Shown here: positions 9,101 through 19,451 of the stretch, one piece after another
Position numbering within the stretch: position 1 is the stretch's first letter
Layout of the letters: every line of letters begins with the position of its first letter
Source of the DNA: Syntrophobacter fumaroxidans MPOB
Lineage (GTDB): Bacteria > Desulfobacterota > Syntrophobacteria > Syntrophobacterales > Syntrophobacteraceae
NCBI RefSeq assembly: GCF_000014965.1
Contig: NC_008554.1
Coordinates: 1,228,001-1,292,000 of the forward strand
Direction of reading: 5' to 3'
Length of the DNA: 64,000 nt
Made by a program: the position numbers and the translations under genes
The notes under the pieces: generated by a model
Seen by the model: the letters and a program-made list of their open reading frames with translations, nothing else
Databases searched by the model: none
Told to the model about the DNA's origin: nothing

Positions 9101-12100
9101 TCATTCGGTGCCGTCGAGGAGTCCCCTGATCTTTTGCGTGAGGACCTCCGAGGTGAAAGGCTTCTGGAGGATAGCCCGTGTTGCATCCGACAATTCCCTT
9201 CGCACGGTGGGGTCGTCGGCGTACCCTGTTATATAGAGCACCGTGGTTTCCGGGCGGGCCGCCGCGAGCTTTTGCGCGAGTTGGTGCCCGTTCATGCCCG
9301 GCATGACGACATCGGTGACCAGCAGATGAATCGGGCCCGCATGTCCGGCCTCAACCTTGAGAGCCGATTCCCCGTCCGCTGCCTCCAGGACGGTGTAGCC
9401 GTGCCTGCGCAGGGTCTGGCCGATCATCGTCTTCAACAGCGCTTCATCTTCCACGAGCAATATGGTTTCGGATCCTCTCGGATAGGCATCGGCTCCCGCG
9501 CGGGGATACCGCTCGGCTTCGGCAACCTCCTCCACCCTGGGCAGATAGATGCTGAAGGTCGTTCCGCACCGCGGTCGGCTCCGCACGGAGATATGGCCGG
9601 AGCTTTGTTTGATGATGCCGTAGACCGTCGCCAATCCCAGGCCGGTGCCCCTTCCCTTTTCCTTGGTGGTGAAAAACGGTTCGAAAATTCGACGCAGCGT
9701 GTCCTTGTCGATGCCCGCGCCGTTGTCGGTCACCTCGAGGAGCACGTAGGGCCCCGCGACAGCCTCCACCTGTTCGCGCGCGAATGAGTCATCCAGAGTG
9801 ACATTGGCCGTTCGGATCGTGAGCCTGCCGCCATCCGGCATCGCATCGCGCGCGTTCACGGCAAGGTTCAGGATGACCTGCTCGAGCTGGCTCGGGTCGA
9901 TTCTCACCGGCCAGAGATCGGGCTCGAGCGTGGATTCCAGTTGGATATCCTCGCCGATCAGGCGCCGGAGCATCTTCTCGGTCTCCGAGATGATCGTGTT
10001 GAGATCCACCACTCTTGGATCGAGAATTTGCTTGCGGCTGAAGGCCAGCAACTGCCGGACCAGCGTTGCGGCACGCAACCCCGCGTTCTTGATGTGCTCG
10101 ATGTTGTCGTAAAGAGGGCTCTCCTTGTGGATGGTCGTCAAGCAGAGCTCGGAATAGCCCATGATCACGCCCAGCAGGTTATTGAAATCGTGGGCGACAC
10201 CGCCCGCCAGCAAGCCGATGGCTTCCATTTTCTGGGCCTGCCGGTACTGTTCCTCCAGGAGCTTCTGATGTGTGATGTCGTTTCCAATGGAGAGGATTTC
10301 CACGAGCCGGCCGTCCTGATCATAGATTCCCTTGTTGGCCCATGCGACCCAGACCCGCTCGCCGTTTTTGCGGATGTTTTCATATTCATTGTTGGGAAAA
10401 CGATCCGGATCGCGCAGAATGTCCCGAATCATCAGCGTCAGATCACGTCCCAGAGAATCCTTTTCGGGAACGATGGCGTCCAGGATGTTTTTCCCCAGGA
10501 TTTCGTCGTCCGAGTAGCCGTAAAACGTCTGGGCGAACTCGTTGAGAAACGTGACGCGCCCTTTGGTATCCATCCGCAAAATGATGCTGTTCGCGCTCTG
10601 GACCAATTCCCGGTACCTTTTTTCGCTCATGACGAGCGCGTCCCTTGCCAGCCGCAGCTCCGTGATGTCGGTCGTCACCGACAGCAGGCAGCGCTCCCCC
10701 TTGAACGTCACGATGTCGGACGAAATCAGGCCTATGAAGAATTCTCCCGATTTTTTCCGAAACTTGATTTCCATGTTCCGGACCGAACCCGTGTCCGCAA
10801 GCGCCCGTATCATGCGCCAGCGGTCTTGCGGATCATCCCATATGTCCAATTCAAACGAGGTCTTGCCGATGACTTCATCATGCCTGTAGCCGAACGTTTT
10901 GCAGAAGGTTTCGTTGACCTCGACATAGCGCGATTCATCCTCCGAGCTGACGGCGATAATGTGAGGGGTCAGCAGGAATGCCTTCGAAAACTTCTCCTCG
11001 CTTTCTTTCAACGCCATTTCCGTCATTTTCCGTTCGGTGAGGTCGATGAGCGAGGCGACGCTCCTGCCGGTCCCCGGAATCAGGCCGACCGTGACGTTGA
11101 CGTCCCTGAAGTTCCCGTGTCGATCCACGAACTTGAATTCATATTGCTCGGGGGCAAGACTCGAAGCAATCTGTCTGAGACGGTGGTATTCCTGCATTCT
11201 TTCGAGGTCTCCGCCCGCCACGAATTCGGCCCAATTTTTCCTGCCCTCCAGCTCCTCCCGGGAGTACCCCGACAGGATTTCGAATCTCCTGTTTGCGAGC
11301 AAAATGACCGTGTCCTCGAGAATCACCGTAGCCGTCCCGGTGTTCTCGAAAATTGCGCGATATCGGTCTTCCGACTCTCTCAGCCGCTCCTCCGCCCGCT
11401 TCCTCTGACGCTCCTGTTCCATGGCCCCCAGGGCGAACGAAAGGTCAATCCCGATCTCCTCAATGAGCTTGAACTCTTCCGCATCGAAGAAATGGGGTTC
11501 CGCAGAGTAGATATTGAGCGCCCCGATCACCGTGCCGCGGACCTGGATGGGAATCGCCGCGGACGAGCGGAAGCCGTGCGCAAGGGCTTTGTCCCTCCAC
11601 GGACGCATCACGGGATCGTGCTTGATGTCGTTGGACACGAAACACCGGACTTCGCGAACGCAGGTCGCCGTGGGACCGTACATTTCGGGTTCCCGGTCGA
11701 GGAATATCCTGAGGCCCGTCAGATAACCCGCGGCTTCTCCACTGCAGTGAACCGGCCGCACCATTCCTTTCTCGCGGTCGACCAGCCCGATCCAAGCCAA
11801 ACTGAACTTTCCGTGTTCCACGGCTATTCGGCACACCTCGGCAAACAGCCGGTTCATGTCTTTTTCGCGGACGATGGCCAGGTTGATCTGGCTCAGAAGC
11901 GCATACAGGCGGTTGAGGTAGATGATTTTCTCTTCGGCCTGCTTGCGTTCGGTCACGTCCCGCATGGTGGCCCAGTACACGAGCTCGTCGCCGACCTGCA
12001 CCAGGCGTGAGCTCACTTCCACCGGGAAAATCGTGCCGTCCTTTCGCCGGTGTATGGTCTCGTACACCAGACCGTTGGCCAGGGCCACTTTGTCCATTTG

Positions 12101-13318
12101 CGCGGCAAGTTCTTCCCGGCTTCCTCCGAGTTGCAGATCGCCGAGGTTCATGGAGAGCAGTTCCTCGAGGGAATAGCCGTAGGACGCAACGGCGCGGTCG
12201 TTGGCCTCCACGATGTTCCAGTCCCTGTCCGACAGAATGATGATGTCGTTGGCATACCGGCTCAAATATCTGTAACGTTGCGTCACTTCCAGTCGCTCGC
12301 GCTCGAGCTCATATCGATCCCGATAATCCCGGGCGGTCCTCCGGCTCCAGATCAATGCCAACACCACCGCCGCGACGAGGATCCAGGCTCCGGCAAAGAC
12401 GCCGACCAGCCCGGCATCTTCACCGAGGGGCGCGAATATCTCTTCCTTGTCCACCTTGGCGATCAGGGTCCACGGGGAATCCTCGATCTCCCGGATCGCC
12501 GCAAGCACCGGCACGCCGCGGTAATCGATGCCCTCGACCACCCCGGGACTTCCCCGCTCCGCCGCCGACGTCAGCCTGTGATCGCTCGCGGGAAGGCGCA
12601 AGGAGAGCGGACCGGCCTCCCGGTGCCGAAGCTCGCTCAGGTAGACCACCTCCTCCCCTTCCCTGCGAACGAGCAGGCTTTCCGCAGTCCGGCTCGGCAT
12701 CGGCCACGATCGAATCACGGGATAGAGAAACCTGTGGGGATCGATGCGCAAAACGATCAGGGCAATGGGAGTTGCCCCGGCCCCGGACGGCCCGGGGATT
12801 GGAACGACGAGACCCAGGTGGGCGTGCCCCGCCCCCTCAATCATGTGAAAATCCACCAGGCGGGGTTTTCCGAGCCGTACCGCCTCAGTCATTGCCGCCC
12901 GGGCATCCTCGTCAATCGGCTGCCCCTCGGGAACCGAGAATCTCACCACCCCGTCGGAATCAACCAGCAAAACGGCATCGTAATCGGAATGCCCTTCGAT
13001 CGATTCCAGCCAACCCAGCGCCTCCCGGCGAAAATCCGCGCCTGCGTCCCGCGCAAACCACTTTTGAACCTGCGCGGCCAGCAAAGGATTCTCCATGAGC
13101 GAGGCGGCGTCCGCCATTCGTTCATGCCGCCAGCGGGCCAATTCTCTGATCTTCAGGTCCGCGATAGCGGCCAAAGCATCTTGCTTTTCCTTCCGGATCT
13201 CATTCTTCTGTTCTTCATAGTACAATCTACCCGTAATGCCTATCCCCACCGCAAGCGCAATAAAGATAATCACCAGGAATAACGGAAATTTGACTGGGAC
13301 TCGGCTCTTTCTTGCCAT
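9101..13318 (-). CDS. Membrane hybrid sensor histidine kinase with multiple PAS and a GAF domain
   Basis: A 1405-residue signalling protein. A membrane helix (~8-30, [19 protein letters not shown]) is followed by a periplasmic sensor region (~35-300) and a second helix (~303-325). Then come a PAS domain ([20 protein letters not shown]), a GAF domain (~475-620) and three further PAS domains (~630-1030). The dimerisation helix has the phospho-accepting His near 1043 ([12 protein letters not shown]). The ATPase domain carries [14 protein letters not shown] and DNGAGID, with [13 protein letters not shown]-terminal receiver has Asp near 1336 ([13 protein letters not shown]). ATG 13318 has AGGA at good spacing; the ATG at 13333 has its ribosome site too close. 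No separate response regulator is adjacent. The ligand is unknown. Confidence 0.9.
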   Translation of the reverse strand: MARKSRVPVKFPLFLVIIFIALAVGIGITGRLYYEEQKNEIRKEKQDALAAIADLKIRELARWRHERMADAASLMENPLLAAQVQKWFARDAGADFRREALGWLESIEGHSDYDAVLLVDSDGVVRFSVPEGQPIDEDARAAMTEAVRLGKPRLVDFHMIEGAGHAHLGLVVPIPGPSGAGATPIALIVLRIDPHRFLYPVIRSWPMPSRTAESLLVRREGEEVVYLSELRHREAGPLSLRLPASDHRLTSAAERGSPGVVEGIDYRGVPVLAAIREIEDSPWTLIAKVDKEEIFAPLGEDAGLVGVFAGAWILVAAVVLALIWSRRTARDYRDRYELERERLEVTQRYRYLSRYANDIIILSDRDWNIVEANDRAVASYGYSLEELLSMNLGDLQLGGSREELAAQMDKVALANGLVYETIHRRKDGTIFPVEVSSRLVQVGDELVYWATMRDVTERKQAEEKIIYLNRLYALLSQINLAIVREKDMNRLFAEVCRIAVEHGKFSLAWIGLVDREKGMVRPVHCSGEAAGYLTGLRIFLDREPEMYGPTATCVREVRCFVSNDIKHDPVMRPWRDKALAHGFRSSAAIPIQVRGTVIGALNIYSAEPHFFDAEEFKLIEEIGIDLSFALGAMEQERQRKRAEERLRESEDRYRAIFENTGTATVILEDTVILLANRRFEILSGYSREELEGRKNWAEFVAGGDLERMQEYHRLRQIASSLAPEQYEFKFVDRHGNFRDVNVTVGLIPGTGRSVASLIDLTERKMTEMALKESEEKFSKAFLLTPHIIAVSSEDESRYVEVNETFCKTFGYRHDEVIGKTSFELDIWDDPQDRWRMIRALADTGSVRNMEIKFRKKSGEFFIGLISSDIVTFKGERCLLSVTTDITELRLARDALVMSEKRYRELVQSANSIILRMDTKGRVTFLNEFAQTFYGYSDDEILGKNILDAIVPEKDSLGRDLTLMIRDILRDPDRFPNNEYENIRKNGERVWVAWANKGIYDQDGRLVEILSIGNDITHQKLLEEQYRQAQKMEAIGLLAGGVAHDFNNLLGVIMGYSELCLTTIHKESPLYDNIEHIKNAGLRAATLVRQLLAFSRKQILDPRVVDLNTIISETEKMLRRLIGEDIQLESTLEPDLWPVRIDPSQLEQVILNLAVNARDAMPDGGRLTIRTANVTLDDSFAREQVEAVAGPYVLLEVTDNGAGIDKDTLRRIFEPFFTTKEKGRGTGLGLATVYGIIKQSSGHISVRSRPRCGTTFSIYLPRVEEVAEAERYPRAGADAYPRGSETILLVEDEALLKTMIGQTLRRHGYTVLEAADGESALKVEAGHAGPIHLLVTDVVMPGMNGHQLAQKLAAARPETTVLYITGYADDPTVRRELSDATRAILQKPFTSEVLTQKIRGLLDGTE

Positions 13319-13801
13319 CCGGAAATCCTGCATTCCTTGTGTTGTTCATCAACACTGATGCCGATTTTTGAAATCCATGCCTTTTCTATCGCGCCAACAG
13401 CCGATTTTCCGAACAGTGACGCTCAGGAGAAGCAGATCGTGTTACGGGAAAAAATATAGCGGAAAACGACACTCTGTTCATTCAAGCATATAAACAAAAG
13501 GTGCAACCGATGAAAAGATGTTCTTATCTGATCCGATTCACTGAATTGCTTAAATCTTATCAAATTTCAAGAATAAACTTCAAGCTAAATCGCATGGATA
13601 AATAGAGTTCGGCCGCTCCCGCGTGCCCCGGTGGAGGATCGAGGTGTGTGAAATCGGATTTGCGTGGACAACGCCATGGACGATCGTGTATCCATGAAGA
13701 CGGCATTTCGGGGGGAGGCCGAACCAAAAACGGCGTGCTTTCTCCACACGATAATGGGAGCAACGACCCGATCCGGCATCATTCAAGAAAGGAAGTCCAA
13801 A
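13319..13801. other. Divergent promoter region, AT-rich core
   Basis: About 480 bases separate the sensor kinase from the divergent secreted protein. The segment 13455-13600 is clearly AT-richer than its surroundings, as expected for promoters, but I cannot assign a specific -35/-10 pair. Small overlapping frames here lack ribosome sites and are not called. Confidence 0.35.
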
Positions 13802-15085
13802 ATGAAACACCCGAACCGAACCTGTGCAGCTCGCGCGGCGTGGATGCCGTTGGCTCTAGCCGTCTTCCTGATGACTTTTCCTCCAGGTGCGGATGCCGCG
13901 CCGGCAACACGATACGAGCATCCCGCAAACCGGGTGGTGACGGATGTGCTGCCGCCCGAGATGATCCAGGGACCTCATTTCCGGGTTGAAAACAAAGTCG
14001 TCTCCTACGGCTACATGAACAGGTTTACGGTCACATCCGATTTCGGCGTTTTCGAAGCGCAAGGAAACACCGCTTTGCGCAAGCTGTTGAAGGAAATCCA
14101 GGCGATTGCCAGGCTCAGGGAGATCAGGCGGGGGGACGTGTACGCGGATGCCGTCAAGAAAGCCGGCAAAGCCCCGTTGGAGTTCGGCCAGAATCTGATC
14201 ACCGATCCCGTCGACACCATCACCGGAGTCCCCAGGGGTGTCCACCGGCTGATCGACAATGTGCGCCTGAACCGGTCCACGCCCCGCGGAGCTCACGATG
14301 ATCCGCGGATGGAGCAGGTCCTGTCCGTATCCGCTCACAAGAGAGAGTACGCGGCCGCTCTCGGAGTCGATGTCTATTCCAGCAATGCGGTCCTCCAGAA
14401 GGAGTTGAACAGTGTGGGGTGGGCGGGAGCACTCGGTTCCCTGACGGTGTCCGCGGCGATGGCGCCGTTCGGAGGCCCCGCGGTGCTGGCGCTCCAGTCT
14501 TCGCGCCTGGCCCAGCAAATGAACGATCTGCTGAAGACCGAGACCCCCGCCAGGCTCCGTCAGATCAATGCGGAGAAGCTGCGCGCCATGGGAGTGCCCG
14601 CCGATTTGGCGGAGAGTTTCCTCAGCCATCCCGCCTTCACTCCGCGCCACAACACGATCATCGTGACCTCTTTGTGGGCGCTCGGCAACGCGCAAGGACG
14701 CGACAACTTCCTCCACCTTGCCCTGTCTGCGGACGACGAGGAAAGCGCCAATTTCTACCAAAACATGGCCGAGATCATGAGGGGTTACCATGAGAAGACG
14801 TCACCCATCCGGCAGATCACCGTGTCCTCCGTCCTGGTGCTGGCGAGAGCCGCCAACGGATCGGTCCTGGTGCCCTTCCCGCTGGACCACGGAGTCTGGA
14901 CGGAACGGGCCGCCGACGTCGCCGACAGTTTCATGAGAGGACGGGAACACCAGTCGAAAGGCTCGAAACCCCGAGTGGAGCTGTGGGTCACCGGAACCCT
15001 GTCCCCCCTGTTTCGAGAGCAGATGGCACGCCGGGGCGTGAAGGTGAACGAGAATGTCTACCGCCAGGTGGAGCTCATGGACTGA
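13802..15085 (+). CDS. Secreted protein of unknown function
   Basis: A 427-residue exported protein. ATG 13802 follows AGGAAG at good spacing, and the first ~33 residues (MKHPNRTC, then LALAVFLMTFPPGADA) form a signal peptide ending at an Ala-x-Ala-like site. The mature chain is soluble and mostly helical. One segment, FGQNLITDPVDTITGVPRGV, and several hydrophobic patches (GALGSLTVSAAMAPFGGPAV) stand out, but there is no cysteine pair, repeat or catalytic motif I recognise. It is divergent from the sensor kinase and convergent with the truncated citrate synthase-like gene. Reading frame, start and export are well supported; no function can be given. Confidence 0.75.
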   Translation: MKHPNRTCAARAAWMPLALAVFLMTFPPGADAAPATRYEHPANRVVTDVLPPEMIQGPHFRVENKVVSYGYMNRFTVTSDFGVFEAQGNTALRKLLKEIQAIARLREIRRGDVYADAVKKAGKAPLEFGQNLITDPVDTITGVPRGVHRLIDNVRLNRSTPRGAHDDPRMEQVLSVSAHKREYAAALGVDVYSSNAVLQKELNSVGWAGALGSLTVSAAMAPFGGPAVLALQSSRLAQQMNDLLKTETPARLRQINAEKLRAMGVPADLAESFLSHPAFTPRHNTIIVTSLWALGNAQGRDNFLHLALSADDEESANFYQNMAEIMRGYHEKTSPIRQITVSSVLVLARAANGSVLVPFPLDHGVWTERAADVADSFMRGREHQSKGSKPRVELWVTGTLSPLFREQMARRGVKVNENVYRQVELMD

Positions 15086-15349
15086 AGAAAGAACCTCTTC
15101 CCCGCCCGGGGCGGCATGTCGTCCCTGCCCCCGGCATGTTCCGGCCAGTGCCGTCAGCAGAGCCCGCGACTATCGCCGCGCATCCCAACTCCCGCGCGGT
15201 TAATGGGGTTGAGCGCGCTCCTCACCCGACCCCCGCGTATGCGCGGACTGCTGGGGGTAACGCGATTGCCGACATCGCGTCGATTACCGGTTCCCGCAGG
15301 CGCGTGGGCTGCTGCCGGGGGTGGAGATCCGACCGAAGCCGCCTTCTTC

Positions 15350-16285
15350 CTAAACGTGGCCGTTTCGATCGGCCGGGAACAGCCCACTCAGGGCCAGGCG
15401 TTCGGCGAGCAAGACCTCGATCGGCGCGGTGCCCGTCCTTTCTCCCCAGCCTTTCCATGTCCCGCAGACTCCTCCACAACCATACAACCAGGCGGTTGTG
15501 GAATTGATAAGCCCATGGTGAAAATCATTGTGGCCGTGCCATTCAAGCAGGTGCCCGGGAACCCCGGCCTCTTCGACGAAGGCCCTCACCAGCGCCGGCA
15601 CTCCCCTCGGCAGGCCGACCCCGGGATAGGTGACACCGAGCCCCAGCGTGTCCGAGAGCCGGATCTTTACGTCCATCCCACTCTCTTCGCGCAGTTTCAT
15701 CAATTCAATGGCGAACGGGATGCAGAAGCCGTACACATCCGCCCTGGTGATGTCCTCGAAACCGCACCTGGGAACGATGCCCTTTTCGAGGACCAAGCGG
15801 ACCACTCTCAGGTATCGATCGGCAGCTTCCCGCCGGGTCAGTCCGAGCTTGAGGTAAATGTGGTAGTCCGAGGCGGAGGTAAGAATGCCCGTCTCCCGCA
15901 ACCCCGCATCGAGCACCGGCACGAGATCCCTGCGCGTGGGGCGGATCCATCCGGTGACCGCCGGGCTGTCATAACCCCTGGAAAGGCACAGATTCACTGC
16001 ATGCCTGTCCCGATCCGAATAAAGGAAGAACTCGGTGTGGCGGATCAACCGTTCTGGTCCGGAGAGCCTGTGGAGCGCGTCGAACAGTTTGCCCACCTCT
16101 TCAGGCGTGAAGGGAGGCCTTGCCTGTTGCCCTTCCCGGAAGGTGGAATCGGTAACGAACATTTCGCGGGCGGGCGACGGCGCGAGCAACGGATGGTCGA
16201 GCCGGATCCGGGGAGGTTCCGTGTACGGGAACAATTCACGAAACAGGTTCGGTTCGGTCGAATCGGACATGCTGTGGCATCGCAC
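15350..16285 (-). pseudogene. Truncated Re-citrate synthase-like protein (NifV/LeuA superfamily)
   Basis: The first ~290 residues have the sequence pattern of Re-citrate synthases of anaerobes: FVTDSTFREGQQARPPFT, HTEFFLYSDRDRHAV, TGWIRPT, TGILTSASDYHIYLKLG, CGFEDITRADVYGF, IRLSDTLGLGVTYPG and LEWHGHNDFHHGLINS. The catalytic TIM barrel is therefore present, with its metal-binding Asp and HGH. It stops at GERTGTAPIEVLL plus 23 residues, whereas full-length family members run to about 450 residues. I could not recover the missing C-terminal part in the other frames of 15100-15350. GTG 16285 begins a few bases after the nifA stop, so it is cotranscribed with nifA. It may be a decayed gene or a barrel-only protein. 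A homocitrate-related role is only suggested by context. Confidence 0.6.
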
Positions 16286-16291
16286 GCTCTC

Positions 16292-17824
16292 CTACCCTCC
16301 TCGCCGCTGGTGCATCAAAAGCCTGTCCAGCCCGAATTTCCTGACCCGATAGCCAATCTGTCTGAGTGTTATGCCGAGCTCCTTTGCCGTGCGCGTCTGG
16401 TTCCATCCGTTGCGTTCCAGTGCCGCCAGGATTTCCTTGCGCTCCATTTTCTCTATTCGGGAAAGCGTTTCGCCCCCGCTACCCGTCATCTGCTCGCTCA
16501 AGAACGGAGGCAACACGTTCACGCCTATCTCGTCCTCATCGGCCATGATCACCATGCGTTCCACCAGGTTCTCCATCTCCCGCACGTTGCCCGGCCAGTC
16601 ATATCCCGCGAGCAATGCCATCGCGGCGTTGGTTATTCCGATGCGGCGGCCGTATTCCCGGGATATTCTGTCCAGGAAATGATGCAACAGATCCGGAATG
16701 TCTTCCTTGCGTGCCCTGAGAGGGGGGATCTGAATGGGGAAGACATTCAGCCTGTAGTAGAGGTCCTCCCGAAACGTTCCTTCCGCCACCACCGCGGCAA
16801 GGTCCCGGTTCGTGGCGGCGAGCACCCGCACGTCGACCACCCTGGTCCGAGTACTCCCGAGCCTCTCGAATTCCTTATCCTGGAGAAAACGAAGCAACTT
16901 GGCCTGGAGCGCCGGCGTAAGCTCGCCGACCTCATCAAGAAAAACGGTCCCCCCCTCCGCTTCCTCGATTCTCCCGGGCTTCGATCTCACCGCGCCGGTG
17001 AATGCGCCCTTCTCATAACCGAAGAGCTCCGATTCGAGCAGGTTCTCGGGCAGAGACGCGCAATTGATCTTCACAAAAGGCGCGCTGGACCTGATGCTCA
17101 GCTCGTGCAGCATTTGAGCCACCAGCGTTTTTCCCGTTCCAGACTCTCCCAGGAGAAGCACCGAAGCCTTGCTCGGCGCCACCTTCTCGATATGACGCTG
17201 TACGACGAGCATCGACGGACTCCTGCCCACCATGAAGAAGCGGTCCCCAGCTTCGATCCCTTTCTTTCCGGACGGCGAGCAATCCCTGAGCAGTTTGGCC
17301 TCGCGCAGTTTTACCTGGCGGTTCAGACTGACGAACTGGGCGATCAGGGTCGCCACGATGGACAGGAGCCGGATGTCCTCTTCGAAAGGGACCTCGTCGC
17401 CGAACAACCGGTCCACGTGCAGAACGCCGATGGCCTTGCCGTGCAACAATATGGGAACCCCGAGGAAACTGATGGACTCCTTTTGAATCAGTCTCGAGCG
17501 CGTCTTGTTCAGAAACAGGGGTTCCTTGCTGATGTCCGGCACCACGTAGGAATCGGCGGACTGGAAAATCAGCCCGGTGATCCCTTCATCCTTCCGGTAG
17601 ACCCCCCGTCTCCGTTCCGCATCGGTCAAGCCGTGGGAAGCCCGGATGATGAGGTAGCCGGTATCCTCGTCCTCGAGCGTGATTGTGGCGCGTTTCATGG
17701 CGAGGGAGGAGGAGAGAATCGCCAGAATCGTGTCAAGGGCCTGGTCGAGCTTCAGCGCCTGTCCGATGACCCTGCACGTTTCGAAAATCACGTTGAGTTC
17801 CGTTTCTCTTATCCGCTTTTCCAT
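16292..17824 (-). CDS. nifA: Nif-specific transcriptional activator NifA
   Basis: A 510-residue bacterial enhancer-binding protein for sigma-54 promoters. An N-terminal GAF domain (~15-165) is followed by the AAA+ domain with Walker A GESGTGKT, the sigma-54-contacting loop GAFTGA, Walker B GGTVFLDEVGEL and the arginine-finger region FREDLYYRLNVFPI. A C-terminal Fis-type helix-turn-helix (ILAALERNGWNQTRTAKELG) completes it. The sequence ends IGYRVRKFGLDRLL, the typical NifA tail. The ATG at 17824 lacks a strong ribosome site; an in-frame TTG at 17845 is possible. It lies on the nif strand, 341 bases beyond nifB, behind its own candidate sigma-54 promoter. I see no inter-domain cysteine cluster of the oxygen-sensing NifA type, which fits a strict anaerobe. 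Confidence 0.93.
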   Translation of the reverse strand: MEKRIRETELNVIFETCRVIGQALKLDQALDTILAILSSSLAMKRATITLEDEDTGYLIIRASHGLTDAERRRGVYRKDEGITGLIFQSADSYVVPDISKEPLFLNKTRSRLIQKESISFLGVPILLHGKAIGVLHVDRLFGDEVPFEEDIRLLSIVATLIAQFVSLNRQVKLREAKLLRDCSPSGKKGIEAGDRFFMVGRSPSMLVVQRHIEKVAPSKASVLLLGESGTGKTLVAQMLHELSIRSSAPFVKINCASLPENLLESELFGYEKGAFTGAVRSKPGRIEEAEGGTVFLDEVGELTPALQAKLLRFLQDKEFERLGSTRTRVVDVRVLAATNRDLAAVVAEGTFREDLYYRLNVFPIQIPPLRARKEDIPDLLHHFLDRISREYGRRIGITNAAMALLAGYDWPGNVREMENLVERMVIMADEDEIGVNVLPPFLSEQMTGSGGETLSRIEKMERKEILAALERNGWNQTRTAKELGITLRQIGYRVRKFGLDRLLMHQRRGG

Positions 17825-18165
17825 AATGATCCGGAAGAATATCAATATTCATGCCAGATCATTCATGGGGAAACCGTCTTTGCGCGCCTTGTGCCCGGAC
17901 CCGCGCCTTGTACGGCCCCGCGGTGCGGAGTGGCTCCATTGAAAAAACTCTATCGCCGACCGGCGATCCAACCGAACCGTCGAGAAACCGTCGTTCAGGT
18001 GGAACAATAATGTGCATTGCATGAAGGATGGCGGGATAAGATCGCCATGACATGACAATTTCGTTCAAAAAAGACCCTTTTCAGTATTTGAGCTCCTTTC
18101 CGACCTCCCCCCCCCAGCTTTGTCTCCGGTTCTTGTCTCCCTTTCAAAACCGGCGTGACGCAATT
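17825..18165. other. nifB-nifA intergenic region
   Basis: Holds the candidate sigma-54 promoter of nifA at 17881-17896 and, nearer nifB, a run of about nine C residues around 18110. I see no good hairpin-plus-T terminator after nifB, so readthrough into nifA is possible. Confidence 0.4.
17881..17896 (-). promoter_or_regulatory. Candidate sigma-54 (-24/-12) promoter for nifA
   Basis: Read on the minus strand the site is GGGCACAAGGCGCGCA. It has the invariant GG, 10 bases, then GC, with a perfect GGCAC at -24 but GCGCA instead of TTGCA at -12. It lies 57 bases upstream of the nifA ATG, a suitable distance. The -12 half is weak, so this is a candidate only; if real it would allow autoactivation. 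Confidence 0.4.
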
Positions 18166-19437
18166 CTAGCAGCCCTCGCCGGAGCCAAGACATCCAAAGC
18201 CGTTGGAGCATCCGCCCCGCCGCCGCGCCTTGAATTCCTTCAAGCCGTGCCCGGAGAATACCGCATCGAGCGCGGGTTCGATGAACCCGTTGAGCTCGAT
18301 CGGTTGCACTCCAGCTTCCCTGAGCACCACGGCCGGGTTATCCCCGATTCCCGCCACAAGAACGGCGCGGCAGTCGCCAAGCATCTCCGCGAGGCGCGTC
18401 CAGCGCTGGATTCCTCCCCCGGGTTCCGGGGCCGCGCGTTCCTCGACACAGCGATATCCGTCTCCCGCCCGGGACCAGATCTGGAACCTATGAGCCTCGC
18501 CAAGGTGCTGGTTGACGAGCAACCCCTCCATGGTCGCCACCGCGACGTAGGGCCGCTCGACTGAACCGGCGGGCAGGCCGGCACATTCTGTGAGGCTCTC
18601 GCGCGCCCCCTCGCCGCGATCCTCTCCCAACAGCCCGACCGCATCCGCCCTGCACCTGGCGCAGTGCCTCATCTGGGGCAGGTATTTCCCGGCCGTCGCC
18701 CGAATTTCCTCGATCATTTCCCTGCCGGGTTCGGCAATATGCTCGAACGGCGTATCCTTGTTGGGGTGCATCGGCATGCAGTTGAGCACATCCACTCCGA
18801 GTTCCCCCATCCTGCGGGCCACGGCCTCCACGTGGCCATCGTTAATCGACGGCACGACGATGGTGTTGACCTTGACCGTCACGCCCCTTCGCTTCAATCC
18901 CTCGATGGCGTTCAACTGCCGTTCCAACAGCAGTTGCGCGCCTTTCAGACCTCGATAGATGACTTTGCCGTCACGGACCCAGCTGTATATTTTCATGCCG
19001 ACGCCGGGATCTACGGCATTGACCGTGATCGTGACGTGGGAAATCCCGATCTTGACGATCCCGTCCAGGTGATCCCCGATTCCCAGTCCGTTCGTGGAAA
19101 GGCAAAGCAGCAAGCGCGGGAATCTCTCTCTCAGGGAGCGCATCACCTGCAGGGTCTTTCCAGGTTCCGCAAACGGATCGCCCGGCCCGGCGATTCCGGC
19201 CACCGCGATGCGGGGCTCCCGTTCCAAAACCCGCTCCAGGTAACGGCAGGCCAGAGTCGGAGAAAGCAGTGCGCTCGTCACTCCGGGACGGCTTTCATCG
19301 ACGCAGTCGTATTTCCGGTTGCAGTAGTTGCATCTGATGTTGCAGCGAGCGGCAACCGGCAGGTGAACCCGGCCGTATGAACCCTTGACGGCCGCATTGA
19401 AGCAGGGGTGACGACTGAGATCGAGTGTCTCTTTCAT
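18166..19437 (-). CDS. nifB: FeMo-cofactor biosynthesis protein NifB (radical SAM plus NifX-like domain)
   Basis: A 423-residue enzyme that builds NifB-co, the [8Fe-9S-C] core of the nitrogenase cofactor. The N-terminus has the NifB signature HPCFNAAVKGSYGRVHLPVA, followed by the radical-SAM motif CNIRCNYC and the substrate-site stretch GIAGPGDPFAEP. A pair of cysteines, CARCRADAVGLLGED, closes the catalytic half (~285). A C-terminal NifX/NafY-like domain (~310-405, YVAVATMEGLLVNQHLGEAH) follows, and the chain ends in a short Cys/Gly-rich tail (GGCSNGFGCLGSGEGC). ATG 19437 has AGGGAG 6-7 bases upstream. It starts 14 bases after the nifN stop, so it is the last gene of the nifH operon. Confidence 0.95.
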   Translation of the reverse strand: MKETLDLSRHPCFNAAVKGSYGRVHLPVAARCNIRCNYCNRKYDCVDESRPGVTSALLSPTLACRYLERVLEREPRIAVAGIAGPGDPFAEPGKTLQVMRSLRERFPRLLLCLSTNGLGIGDHLDGIVKIGISHVTITVNAVDPGVGMKIYSWVRDGKVIYRGLKGAQLLLERQLNAIEGLKRRGVTVKVNTIVVPSINDGHVEAVARRMGELGVDVLNCMPMHPNKDTPFEHIAEPGREMIEEIRATAGKYLPQMRHCARCRADAVGLLGEDRGEGARESLTECAGLPAGSVERPYVAVATMEGLLVNQHLGEAHRFQIWSRAGDGYRCVEERAAPEPGGGIQRWTRLAEMLGDCRAVLVAGIGDNPAVVLREAGVQPIELNGFIEPALDAVFSGHGLKEFKARRRGGCSNGFGCLGSGEGC

Positions 19438-19451
19438 TTCAGGCTCCCTTC

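Noticed and set aside
9941-12010. Long plus-strand frame opposite the sensor kinase, with another at 12050-13282
   Set aside because: Shadows of the PAS/GAF-rich kinase; no ribosome site and no coherent motif.
15116-18010. A 964-codon plus-strand open frame across nifA and the citrate synthase-like gene
   Set aside because: Antisense shadow of conserved minus-strand genes; its sequence has no family pattern.
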